Source: Balaenoptera acutorostrata
Taxonomy: Eukaryota > Chordata > Mammalia > Artiodactyla > Balaenopteridae
Assembly: GCF_949987535.1 (NCBI RefSeq)
Contig: NW_026645849.1
Span: 62,001 to 126,000, forward strand
Length of the DNA stretch: 64,000 bases
Direction of reading: 5' to 3'
The translations under genes and the position numbers were made by a program. The notes under the pieces were generated by a model that had not been told where the DNA came from, searched no databases, and saw nothing but the letters and a program-made list of their open reading frames with translations. Positions 12,813 to 22,222 of the stretch are shown one piece after another. The stretch's first letter is position 1. Each line of letters opens with the position of its first letter.

Positions 12813-12884
12813 TTGGCCAAGAAGGGCGTATGCGTTTTTTCCTGAATATATTCAGGAAAAAACGCATACGCCCTTTTTGGCCAA
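12813..12884. repeat. 72-bp palindrome, A9G mismatch
   Basis: Same A9G change, in the chimeric SINE-bearing unit 7. Confidence 0.95.
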
Positions 12885-13049
12885 GGGCATCCTTGTCCAC
12901 GTTTTGCCGCTTTTCATGTGCTTTCAAGGCGATTCGAATCTACCTCCTGAAATCTGTTTCCTGCAATTCTGCCTTGCTTTCAAAGCCTCTTCGTTGCCTT
13001 CCCTTAATATATTTGTGGACGAGAGGTATCATTTAAAACTCTGCAGGTT

Positions 13050-13341
13050 GGGCTTCCCTGGTGGCGCAGTGGTTGAGAATCTGCCTGCCAATGCAGGGGA
13101 CACGGGTTCGAGCCCTGGTCTGGGAAGATCCCACATGCCGCGGAGCGACTGAGCCCGTGAGCCACAATTACTGAGTCTGAGCGTCTGGAGCCTGTGCTCC
13201 GCAACAAGAGAGGCCGCGAAAGTGAGAGGCCCGCGCACCGCGATGAAGAGTGGTCTCCACTTGCCGCAACTGGAGAAAGCCCTCGCACAGAAACGAAGGC
13301 CCAACACAGCCATAAATAAATAAATAAATAAATAAAAAAAA
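13050..13341 (+). mobile_element. CHR-family tRNA-derived SINE, copy 3
   Basis: Target-site duplications at 13034-13049 and 13342-13357. Left flank as in the trimer; right flank changes class within about 310 bases. Confidence 0.93.
13062..13115 (+). promoter_or_regulatory. Pol III internal promoter of SINE copy 3
   Basis: Same boxes and spacing as copy 1. First downstream T5 at 13385-13389. Confidence 0.72.
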
Positions 13342-14879
13342 TAAAACTCTGCAGGTTTGTGAATTGCAGTGCCCCTGAGCTCCATTTTTCAACTCGCTTT
13401 TTTGGGAGCTGGCCGCAAAAGCGCAGGATTGCTTCAGGCCCTCTTCTGGTTCTGGGGGGCAGGCTGAGCTTGTGCTTAATTCTTCTTCCTGATGGGAAAA
13501 TAGAGTGACCTGTGCCTGTCCCAACACCTAGAGCTAGTCTCTCATTGGTTCCCCCTCTTCCCGTTCATCCTCAGGACAAATTGCAACCTGTACGGAACAG
13601 GAGGTTAAAGGTGCTGATTCTCCAAGGAGGGAGATGGCTAGTAAATCGGCTGGAATGGCGAACCCGAGCAAAGGAGATGAGAAATGATGTGCGTTTTAGA
13701 AACCTTTCCCGATCACACGGTGTACCATCTTCTGGGTTTCTCATGCCTGTTTTCGACGTAGGAAGATGCCCTTGAACCTGGAGATTTGGGACCCATGGGA
13801 TGGGTACCATGCAGTATTACTTGAAAGGGTCTGCGTTGGCTCACCCAACCTCACCGAACCTCTCAGCCCCAAGAGTGTCCACCCTTATGTCTCAATCAGC
13901 TGTGGGTCTAGATATGGTCAATCCAGGTTGCATCACAGCCCCTGAACGAATTTTGTAAGAATTTCTCTCTCTTTCACTGTCTTTGTTTCACGGGTTTTGA
14001 AAAGTAATTTATTTTTATACTGGGGTTTAGCTGCTTTTCACGGCTGTGTTTATGCCGCTTTACACCCCCTTGACTCACTTACAGAGAGATATCAATACAT
14101 AGGTTTGAAGATTCTTACTAGTCAGATATATTCTTGTGCGGTGAATAGGGGGTGTTGAGTCCAGTTCACTGAAAAAGGAATAGGTCTTGTCTCTTACATA
14201 TTGGGTTTATGGAACGGTATCTGAGCTAAATTGAAACCCTTGTTTTATGCATCACCCCACCTCACCTTGCCCGTTCAGCAGCCATAGTGTGTTTTCTAAA
14301 CGTGTGACTCTGTTCTGTTTTGTAATTCAGTTCAAGTGTAGCGGTTTTTACATTCCCTCTAGAAGTGATATCTTATGATAAGTGTCTTTTTCTGTGTGAC
14401 TTATTTCACTTAGAATCGTCGTACCTAAATCCACTCATCGTGCTGCTACTAGCCTTATGACGTTGATTTCATGGCTGAGTGATATTCCATTGTACATGAG
14501 GACCACAACTTCTTTATCCATTTTTCTCTTTCCTAGGATATTTAAGGTGTAGTGAAGTGGGGGTTCTTGTCAACAGAGCAGCCCTAAACTTTGGGGTGCC
14601 TGTGTCTTGCTGATTTTTAGTTTTCCCAATTTATACGCCCATGAGTGGAAGTGCCCTATGCTCTCCAAGCTGTGTTTATTAGATGTTTCAGAACACACCG
14701 TACACTTCTCCAGAGTGGCTGTTGGCAATTTACATCCCACCCATCAGCGTAGCAAGGCTCCCATTTCTCCATGGCCGGTCCTGCATTTCTGGTTTGGACA
14801 CTTTTTTCCCCATGGCCCTTTTGCCCGCTGGGAAGCGAGACTTCTTTGGAGCGCTGATTGGCCTTTCCAGGTTGCTTGG

Positions 14880-14951
14880 TTGGCCAAGAAGGGCGTATGC
14901 GTTTTTTCCTGAATATATTCAGGAAAAAACGCATACGCCCTTTTTGGCCAA
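14880..14951. repeat. 72-bp palindrome, A9G mismatch
   Basis: Same A9G change. The next palindrome, at 16947 ahead of a SINE-free unit, is perfect. Confidence 0.95.
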
Positions 14952-15116
14952 GGGCATCCTTGTCCACGTTTTGCCGCTTTTCATGTGCTTTCAAGGCGAT
15001 TCGAATCTACCTCCTGAAATCTGTTTCCTGCAATTCTGCCTTGCTTTCAAAGCCTCTTCGTTGCCTTCCCTTAATATATTTGTGGACGAGAGGTATCATT
15101 TAAAACTCTGCAGGTT

Positions 15117-15408
15117 GGGCTTCCCTGGTGGCGCAGTGGTTGAGAATCTGCCTGCCAATGCAGGGGACACGGGTTCGAGCCCTGGTCTGGGAAGATCCCA
15201 CATGCCGCGGAGCGACTGAGCCCGTGAGCCACAATTACTGAGTCTGAGCGTCTGGAGCCTGTGCTCCGCAACAAGAGAGGCCGCGAAAGTGAGAGGCCCG
15301 CGCACCGCGATGAAGAGTGGTCTCCACTTGCCGCAACTGGAGAAAGCCCTCGCACAGAAACGAAGGCCCAACACAGCCATAAATAAATAAATAAATAAAT
15401 AAAAAAAA
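15117..15408 (+). mobile_element. CHR-family tRNA-derived SINE, copy 4
   Basis: Target-site duplications at 15101-15116 and 15409-15424. It lies 2,067 bases after copy 3, in the directly following unit. Confidence 0.93.
15129..15182 (+). promoter_or_regulatory. Pol III internal promoter of SINE copy 4
   Basis: Same boxes and spacing as copy 1. First downstream T5 at 15452-15456. Confidence 0.72.
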
Positions 15409-16946
15409 TAAAACTCTGCAGGTTTGTGAATTGCAGTGCCCCTGAGCTCCATTTTTCAACTCGCTTTTTTGGGAGCTGGCCGCAAAAGCGCAGGATTGCT
15501 TCAGGCCCTCTTCTGGTTCTGGGGGGCAGGCTGAGCTTGTGCTTAATTCTTCTTCCTGATGGGAAAATAGAGTGACCTGTGCCTGTCCCAACACCTAGAG
15601 CTAGTCTCTCATTGGTTCCCCCTCTTCCCGTTCATCCTCAGGACAAATTGCAACCTGTACGGAACAGGAGGTTAAAGGTGCTGATTCTCCAAGGAGGGAG
15701 ATGGCTAGTAAATCGGCTGGAATGGCGAACCCGAGCAAAGGAGATGAGAAATGATGTGCGTTTTAGAAACCTTTCCCGATCACACGGTGTACCATCTTCT
15801 GGGTTTCTCATGCCTGTTTTCGACGTAGGAAGATGCCCTTGAACCTGGAGATTTGGGACCCATGGGATGGGTACCATGCAGTATTACTTGAAAGGGTCTG
15901 CGTTGGCTCACCCAACCTCACCGAACCTCTCAGCCCCAAGAGTGTCCACCCTTATGTCTCAATCAGCTGTGGGTCTAGATATGGTCAATCCAGGTTGCAT
16001 CACAGCCCCTGAACGAATTTTGTAAGAATTTCTCTCTCTTTCACTGTCTTTGTTTCACGGGTTTTGAAAAGTAATTTATTTTTATACTGGGGTTTAGCTG
16101 CTTTTCACGGCTGTGTTTATGCCGCTTTACACCCCCTTGACTCACTTACAGAGAGATATCAATACATAGGTTTGAAGATTCTTACTAGTCAGATATATTC
16201 TTGTGCGGTGAATAGGGGGTGTTGAGTCCAGTTCACTGAAAAAGGAATAGGTCTTGTCTCTTACATATTGGGTTTATGGAACGGTATCTGAGCTAAATTG
16301 AAACCCTTGTTTTATGCATCACCCCACCTCACCTTGCCCGTTCAGCAGCCATAGTGTGTTTTCTAAACGTGTGACTCTGTTCTGTTTTGTAATTCAGTTC
16401 AAGTGTAGCGGTTTTTACATTCCCTCTAGAAGTGATATCTTATGATAAGTGTCTTTTTCTGTGTGACTTATTTCACTTAGAATCGTCGTACCTAAATCCA
16501 CTCATCGTGCTGCTACTAGCCTTATGACGTTGATTTCATGGCTGAGTGATATTCCATTGTACATGAGGACCACAACTTCTTTATCCATTTTTCTCTTTCC
16601 TAGGATATTTAAGGTGTAGTGAAGTGGGGGTTCTTGTCAACAGAGCAGCCCTAAACTTTGGGGTGCCTGTGTCTTGCTGATTTTTAGTTTTCCCAATTTA
16701 TACGCCCATGAGTGGAAGTGCCCTATGCTCTCCAAGCTGTGTTTATTAGATGTTTCAGAACACACCGTACACTTCTCCAGAGTGGCTGTTGGCAATTTAC
16801 ATCCCACCCATCAGCGTAGCAAGGCTCCCATTTCTCCATGGCCGGTCCTGCATTTCTGGTTTGGACACTTTTTTCCCCATGGCCCTTTTGCCCGCCGGGA
16901 AGCGAGACTTCTTTGGAGCGCTGATTGGCCTTTCCAGGTTGCTTGG

Positions 16947-18705
16947 TTGGCCAAAAAGGGCGTATGCGTTTTTTCCTGAATATATTCAGGAAAAAACGCA
17001 TACGCCCTTTTTGGCCAAGGGCATCATTGTCCACGTTTTGCCGCTTTTCATGTGCTTTCAAGGCGATTCGAATCTACCTCCTGAAATCTGTTTCCTGCAA
17101 TTCTGCCTTGCTTTCAAAGCCTCTTCGTTGCCTTCCCTTAATATATTTGTGGACGAGAGGTATCATTTAAAACTCTGCAGGTTTGTGAATTGCAGTGCCC
17201 CTGAGTTCCATTTTTCAACTCGCTTTTTTGGGAGCTGGCCGCAAAAGCGCAGGATTGCTTCAGGCCCTCTTCTGGTTCTGGGGGGCAGGCTGAGCTTGTG
17301 CTTAATTCTTCTTCCTGATGGGAAAAGAGAGTGACCTGTGCCTGTCCCAACACCTAGAGCTAGTCTCTCATTGGTTCCCCCTCTTCCCGTTCATCCTCAG
17401 GACAAATTGCAACCTGTACGGAACAGGAGGTTAAAGGTGCTGATTCTCCAAGGAGGGAGATGGCTAGTAAATCGGCTGGAATGGCGAACCCGAGCAAAGG
17501 AGATGAGAAATGATGTGCGTTTTAGAAACCTTTCCCGATCACACGGTGTACCATCTTCTGGGTTTCTCATGCCTGTTTTCGACGTAGGAAGACGCCCTTG
17601 AACCTGGAGATTTGGGACCCATGGGATGGGTACCATGCAGTATTACTTGAAAGGGTCTGCGTTGGCTCACCCAACCTCACCGAACCTCTCAGCCCCAAGA
17701 GTGTCCACCCTTATGTCTCAATCAGCTGTGGGTCTAGATATGGTCAATCCAGGTTGCATCACAGCCCCTGAACGAATTTTGTAAGAATTTCTCTCTCTTT
17801 CACTGTCTTTGTTTCACGGGTTTTGAAAAGTAATTTATTTTTATACTGGGGTTTAGCTGCTTTTCACGGCTGTGTTTATGCCGCTTTACACCCCCTTGAC
17901 TCACTTACAGAGAGATATCAATACATAGGTTTGAAGATTCTTACTAGTCAGATATATTCTTGTGCGGTGAATAGGGGTTGTTGAGTCCAGTTCACTGAAA
18001 AAGGAATAGGTCTTGTCTCTTACATATTGGGTTTATGGAACGGTATCTGAGCTAAATTGAAACCCTTGTTTTATGCATCACCCCACCTCACCTTGCCCGT
18101 TCAGCAGCCATAGTGTGTTTTCTAAACGTGTGACTCTGTTCTGTTTTGTAATTCAGTTCAAGTGTAGCGGTTTTTACATTCCCTCTAGAAGTGATATCTT
18201 ATGATAAGTGTCTTTTTCTGTGTGACTTATTTCACTTAGAATCGTCGTACCTAAATCCACTCATCGTGCTGCTACTAGCCTTATGACGTTGATTTCATGG
18301 CTGAGTGATATTCCATTGTACATGAGGACCACAACTTCTTTATCCATTTTTCTCTTTCCTAGGATATTTAAGGTGTAGTGAAGTGGGGGTTCTTGTCAAC
18401 AGAGCAGCCCTAAACTTTGGGGTGCCTGTGTCTTGCTGATTTTTAGTTTTCCCAATTTATACGCCCATGAGTGGAAGTGCCCTATGCTCTCCAAGCTGTG
18501 TTTATTAGATGTTTCAGAACACACCGTACACTTCTCCAGAGTGGCTGTTGGCAATTTACATCCCACCCATCAGCGTAGCAAGGCTCCCATTTCTCCATGG
18601 CCGGTCCTGCATTTCTGGTTTGGACACTTTTTTCCCCATGGCCCTTTTGCCCGCTGGGAAGCGAGACTTCTTTGGAGCGCTGATTGGCCTTTCCAGGTTG
18701 CTTGG
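16947..18705 (+). repeat. Satellite unit 9 (1,759 bp)
   Basis: Palindrome perfect. gagttcc, gaaaagagag and gaagacgcc; taggggttgttgag is private to this unit. Confidence 0.9.
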
Positions 18706-18820
18706 TTGGCCAAAAAGGGCGTATGCGTTTTTTCCTGAATATATTCAGGAAAAAACGCATACGCCCTTTTTGGCCAAGGGCATCATTGTCCACGTTTTGC
18801 CGCTTTTCATGTGCTTTCAA
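18482..18820 (-). pseudogene. Remnant of L1 ORF2p C-terminal Cys/Trp-rich segment, interrupted in frame by the palindrome
   Basis: This 112-codon minus-strand frame is not a working gene. About residues 15-39 come from the 72-bp palindrome. Downstream, residues C81, W86 and C90 followed by QPLWRSVRCVLKHL (92-105) resemble the Cys-rich end of L1 ORF2p, where Trp/Cys residues precede a Q-P/L-L-W-K/R-S-V stretch. The palindrome length is a multiple of three, so the frame stays open. The same frame lies from 224 bases left of each palindrome start to 114 bases right, for example 3489-3827, 27276-27614, 39587-39925 and 62449-62787. It is cut to 92 codons by the G67A stop at 36069-36347, 51896-52174, 55414-55692 and 60691-60969, and by another stop at 53748-53993. 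Loss of the frame in several units argues against selection for a protein. Confidence 0.75.
18706..18777. repeat. 72-bp perfect palindrome (reference copy)
   Basis: Two 36-base arms meet with no spacer at the centre gaatatattc. The left arm begins ttggccaaaaaggg and the right arm ends with its exact complement. The next flanking bases (g on both sides) do not pair, so the symmetry stops sharply. All 35 units with a left end in the window have it; 27 are perfect and eight carry one mismatch. The AT-rich centre favours cruciform extrusion in DNA, and a transcript from either strand would fold into a hairpin of about 34 base pairs. It lies inside the L1-derived part of the unit and adds 24 codons' worth of sequence to the L1 ORF2 remnant. 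Its origin is unknown; an insertion or a local inverted duplication fits best. Confidence 0.97.
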
Positions 18821-18830
18821 GGCGATTCGA

Positions 18831-19590
18831 ATCTACCTCCTGAAATCTGTTTCCTGCCATTCTGCCTTGCTTTCAAAGCCTCTTCGTTGCCTTCCCTTAA
18901 TATATTTGTGGACGCGAGGTATCATTTAAAACTCTGCAGGTTTGTGAATTGCAGTGCCCCTGAGCTCCATTTTTCAACTCGCTTTTTTGGGAGCTGGCCG
19001 CAAAAGCGCAGGATTGCTTCAGGCCCTCTTCTGGTTCTGGGGGGCAGGCTGAGCTTGTGCTTAATTCTTCTTCCTGATGGGAAAATAGAGTGACCTGTGC
19101 CTGTCCCAACACCTAGAGCTAGTCTCTCATTGGTTCCCCCTCTTCCCGTTCATCCTCAGGACAAATTGCAACCTGTACGGAACAGGAGGTTAAAGGTGCT
19201 GATTCTCCAAGGAGGGAGATGGCTAGTAAATCGGCTGGAATGGCGAACCCGAGCAAAGGAGATGAGAAATGATGTGCGTTTTAGAAACCTTTCCCGATCA
19301 CACGGTGTACCATCTTCTGGGTTTCTCATGCCTGTTTTCGACGTAGGAAGACGCCCTTGAACCTGGAGATTTGGGACCCATGGGATGGGTACCATGCAGT
19401 ATTACTTGAAAGGGTCTGCGTTGGCTCACCCAACCTCACCGAACCTCTCAGCCCCAAGAGTGTCCACCCTTATGTCTCAATCAGCTGTGGGTCTAGATAT
19501 GGTCAATCCAGGTTGCATCACAGCCCCTGAACGAATTTTGTAAGAATTTCTCTCTCTTTCACTGTCTTTGTTTCACGGGTTTTGAAAAGT
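18831..19590. repeat. Unrecognised block of the satellite unit (reference unit)
   Basis: About 760 bases between the right edge of the clear L1 match and the L1 poly(A)-like end. I recognise no transposon, gene or RNA in it; the first 75 bases may still be diverged L1. It contains a short CT-rich run (tctctctctttcactg, with a tctctctctctcactg variant in units 13, 14, 21 and 22) and the palindromic hexamers ggtacc and ccatgg. The equivalent stretch is offset 126-885 of every unit. Confidence 0.7.
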
Positions 19591-20590
19591 AATTTATTTT
19601 TATACTGGGGTTTAGCTGCTTTTCACGGCTGTGTTTATGCCGCTTTACACCCCCTTGACTCACTTACAGAGAGATATCAATACATAGGTTTGAAGATTCT
19701 TACTAGTCAGATATATTCTTGTGCGGTGAATAGGGGGTGTTGAGTCCAGTTCACTGAAAAAGGAATAGGTCTTGTCTCTTACATATTGGGTTTATGGAAC
19801 GGTATCTGAGCTAAATTGAAACCCTTGTTTTATGCATCACCCCACCTCACCTTGCCCGTTCAGCAGCCATAGTGTGTTTTCTAAACGTGTGACTCTGTTC
19901 TGTTTTGTAATTCAGTTCAAGTGTAGCGGTTTTTACATTCCCTCTAGAAGTGATATCTTATGATAAGTGTCTTTTTCTGTGTGACTTATTTCACTTAGAA
20001 TCGTCGTACCTAAATCCACTCATCGTGCTGCTACTAGCCTTATGACGTTGATTTCATGGCTGAGTGATATTCCATTGTACATGAGGACCACAACTTCTTT
20101 ATCCATTTTTCTCTTTCCTAGGATATTTAAGGTGTAGTGAAGTGGGGGTTCTTGTCAACAGAGCAGCCCTAAACTTTGGGGTGCCTGTGTCTTGCTGATT
20201 TTTAGTTTTCCCAATTTATACGCCCATGAGTGGAAGTGCCCTATGCTCTCCAAGCTGTGTTTATTAGATGTTTCAGAACACACCGTACACTTCTCCAGAG
20301 TGGCTGTTGGCAATTTACATCCCACCCATCAGCGTAGCAAGGCTCCCATTTCTCCATGGCCGGTCCTGCATTTCTGGTTTGGACACTTTTTTCCCAATGG
20401 CCCTTTTGCCCGCTGGGAAGCGAGACTTCTTTGGAGCGCTGATTGGCCTTTCCAGGTTGCTTGGTTGGCCAAAAAGGGCGTATGCGTTTTTTCCTGAATA
20501 TATTCAGGAAAAAACGCATACGCCCTTTTTGGCCAAGGGCATCATTGTCCACGTTTTGCCGCTTTTCATGTGCTTTCAAGGCGATTCGAA
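19591..20590 (-). mobile_element. L1 (LINE-1) 3'-end relic forming the satellite core (reference unit)
   Basis: Read on the plus strand, this stretch follows the reverse complement of the 3' end of artiodactyl/cetacean L1 as I know the family. It opens with a decayed poly(A) end (aatttattttta) and then shows recognisable blocks in the right order: gtgacttatttcacttag, tggctgagtgatattccatt, acttctttatccatttttct, gagtggctgttggcaattta and cttttcatgtgctttc. The last block lies beyond the palindrome at 20465-20536, which interrupts the match. L1 sense is therefore the minus strand. The relic is heavily diverged and cannot encode reverse transcriptase. The equivalent segment occurs in every unit, from about 874 bases left of each palindrome to about 54 bases right of its right end, with weaker similarity continuing toward offset 200. 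The assignment rests on recognition, not on an alignment. Confidence 0.82.
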
Positions 20591-22222
20591 TCTACCTCCT
20601 GAAATCTGTTTCCTGCCATTCTGCCTTGCTTTCAAAGCCTCTTCGTTGCCTTCCCTTAATATATTTGTGGACGAGAGGTATCATTTAAAACTCTGCAGGT
20701 TTGTGAATTGCAGTGCCCCTGAGCTCCATTTTTCAACTCGCTTTTTGGGAGCTGGCCGCAAAAGCGCAGGATTGCTTCAGGCCCTCTACTGGTTCTGGGG
20801 GGCAGGCTGAGCTTGTGCTTAATTCTTCTTCCTAATGGGAAAATAGAGTGACCTGTGCCTGTCCCAACACCTAGAGCTAGTCTCTCATTGGTTCCCCCTC
20901 TTCCCGTTCATCCTCAGGACAAATTGCAACCTGTACGGAACAGGAGGTTAAAGGTGCTGATTCTCCAAGGAGGGAGATGGCTAGTAAATCGGCTGGAATG
21001 GCGAACCCGAGCAAAGGAGATGAGAAATGAGGTGCGTTTTAGAAACCTTTCCCGATCACACGGTGTACCATCTTCTGGGTTTCTCATGCCTGTTTTCGAC
21101 GTAGGAAGATGCCCTTGAACCTGGAGATTTGGGACCCATGGGATGGGTACCATGCAGTATTACTTGAAAGGGTCTGCGTTGGCTCACCCAACCTCACTGA
21201 ACCTCTCAGCCCCAAGAGTGTCCACCCTTATGTCTCAATCAGCTGTGGGTCTAGATATGGTCAATCCAGGTTGCATCACAGCCCCTGAACGAATTTTGTA
21301 AGAATTTCTCTCACTTTCACTGTCTTTGTTTCACGGGTTTTGAAAAGTAATTTATTTTTATAATGGGGTTTAGCTGCTTTTCACGGCTGTGTTTATGCCG
21401 CTTTACACCCCGTTGACTCACTTACAGAGAGATATCAATACATAGGTTTGAAGATTCTTACTAGTCAGATATATTCTTGTGCGGTGAATAGGGGGTGTTG
21501 AGTCCAGTTCACTGAAAAAGGAATAGGTCTTGTCTCTTACATATTGGGTTTATGGAACGTTATCTGAGCTAATTTGAAACCCTTGTTTTATGCATCACCC
21601 CACCTCACCTTGCCCATTCAGCAGCCATAGTGTGTTTTCTAAACGTGTGACTCTGTTCTGTTTTGTAATTCAGTTCAAGTGTAGCGGTTTTTACATTCCC
21701 TCTAGAAGTGATATCTTATGATAAGTGTCTTTTTCTGTGTGACTTATTTCACTTAGAATCGTCGTACCTAAATCCTCTCATCGTGCTGCTACTAGCCTTA
21801 TGACGTTGATTTCATGGCTAAGTGATATTCCATTGTACATGAGGACCACAACTTCTTTATCCATTTTTCTCTTTCCTAGGATATTTAAGGTGTAATGAAG
21901 TGGGGCTTCTTGTCAACAGAGCAGCCCTAAACTTTGGGGTGCCTGTGTCTTGCTGATTTTTAGTTTTCCCAATTTATACGCCCATGAGTGGAAGTGCCCT
22001 ATGCTCTCCAAGCTGTGTTTTTTAGATGTTTCAGAACACACCGTACACTTCTCCAGAGTGGCTGTTGGCAATTTACATCCCACCCATCAGCGTAGCAAGG
22101 CTCCCATTTCTCCATGGCCGGTCCTGCATTTCTGGTTTGGACACTTTTTTCCCCATGGCCCTTTTGCCCTCTGGGAAGCGAGACTTCTTTGGAGCGCTGA
22201 TTTGCCTTTCCAGGTTGCTTGG
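20465..22222 (+). repeat. Satellite unit 11 (1,758 bp)
   Basis: tgccattctg, a T lost in ctcgctttttggg, ctctactgg, cctaatggg, ctcactgaacc, aacgttatctg, gcccattcag, tcctctcatc and ggctaagtg. It ends with gccctctggg and gatttgcc, as unit 15 does four units later. Confidence 0.9.

Larger units (their letters stand above)
11167..13664 (+). repeat. Trimeric higher-order repeat, copy 3, truncated
   Basis: The block follows copies 1 and 2 through the type C part, the mismatched palindrome at 12813 and the SINE at 13050-13341. It departs at 13665, where the acctgagc of copies 1 and 2 (t at 2499 and 8082) is acccgagc, followed by gaaatgatg in place of gaaatgagg. The real junction lies between the SINE and this point. 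Downstream sequence belongs to another variant class. Confidence 0.8.
12813..14879 (+). repeat. Satellite unit 7, SINE-bearing chimera (2,067 bp)
   Basis: The left part, including the SINE, is type A. The right part has acccgagc, gaaatgatg and gagtggaag, like the SINE-free units further on. Confidence 0.88.
12813..16946 (+). repeat. Tandem pair of SINE-bearing units, 2 x 2,067 bp
   Basis: Units 12813-14879 and 14880-16946 both carry the SINE, the same palindrome mismatch and the post-SINE variants acccgagc and gaaatgatg. They follow each other directly, whereas in the trimer the SINE recurs only every third unit. The second unit ends with cgccggg where the first has cgctggg. This looks like a one-unit duplication by unequal exchange after the trimer-type left part had been joined to a different right part. 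Confidence 0.85.
14880..16946 (+). repeat. Satellite unit 8, SINE-bearing (2,067 bp)
   Basis: Close copy of unit 7. Ends with cgccggg before the next palindrome. Confidence 0.9.
18706..20464 (+). repeat. Satellite unit 10 (1,759 bp), used here as reference unit
   Basis: Palindrome perfect. tgccattctg, gacgcgagg, and gaagacgcc shared with unit 9; cccaatggcc near its right end. Confidence 0.9.

Noticed and set aside
13029..13527. Minus-strand frames of 94-119 codons across the SINE
   Set aside because: They are frames through the SINE and its A-rich tail read backwards, giving low-complexity Phe/Tyr/Leu/Ile runs.
18706..18777. Rho-independent terminator or CRISPR-type repeat
   Set aside because: The context is a mammalian satellite; the symmetry is a single large palindrome per 1.76 kb, without spacers or any prokaryotic gene.
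18706..18777. DNA transposon (MITE) insertion
   Set aside because: No convincing target-site duplication flanks the palindrome and the outer bases match no terminal repeat I know. An insertion remains possible but unsupported.
18509..19093. A 194-codon plus-strand open frame recurring in nearly every unit
   Set aside because: It runs across the palindrome and antisense L1 sequence, so its residues have no independent meaning. It changes length with the SINE insertion and with single-base losses (178 and 180 codons), its variants are mostly amino-acid-changing, and no promoter or Kozak context stands out. Recurrence reflects tandem repetition, not coding.
19097..19360. An 87-codon plus-strand frame and a 79-codon minus-strand frame over the unrecognised block
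   Set aside because: They overlap each other on opposite strands, match no family I know, and lose their ends in units with one-base indels.
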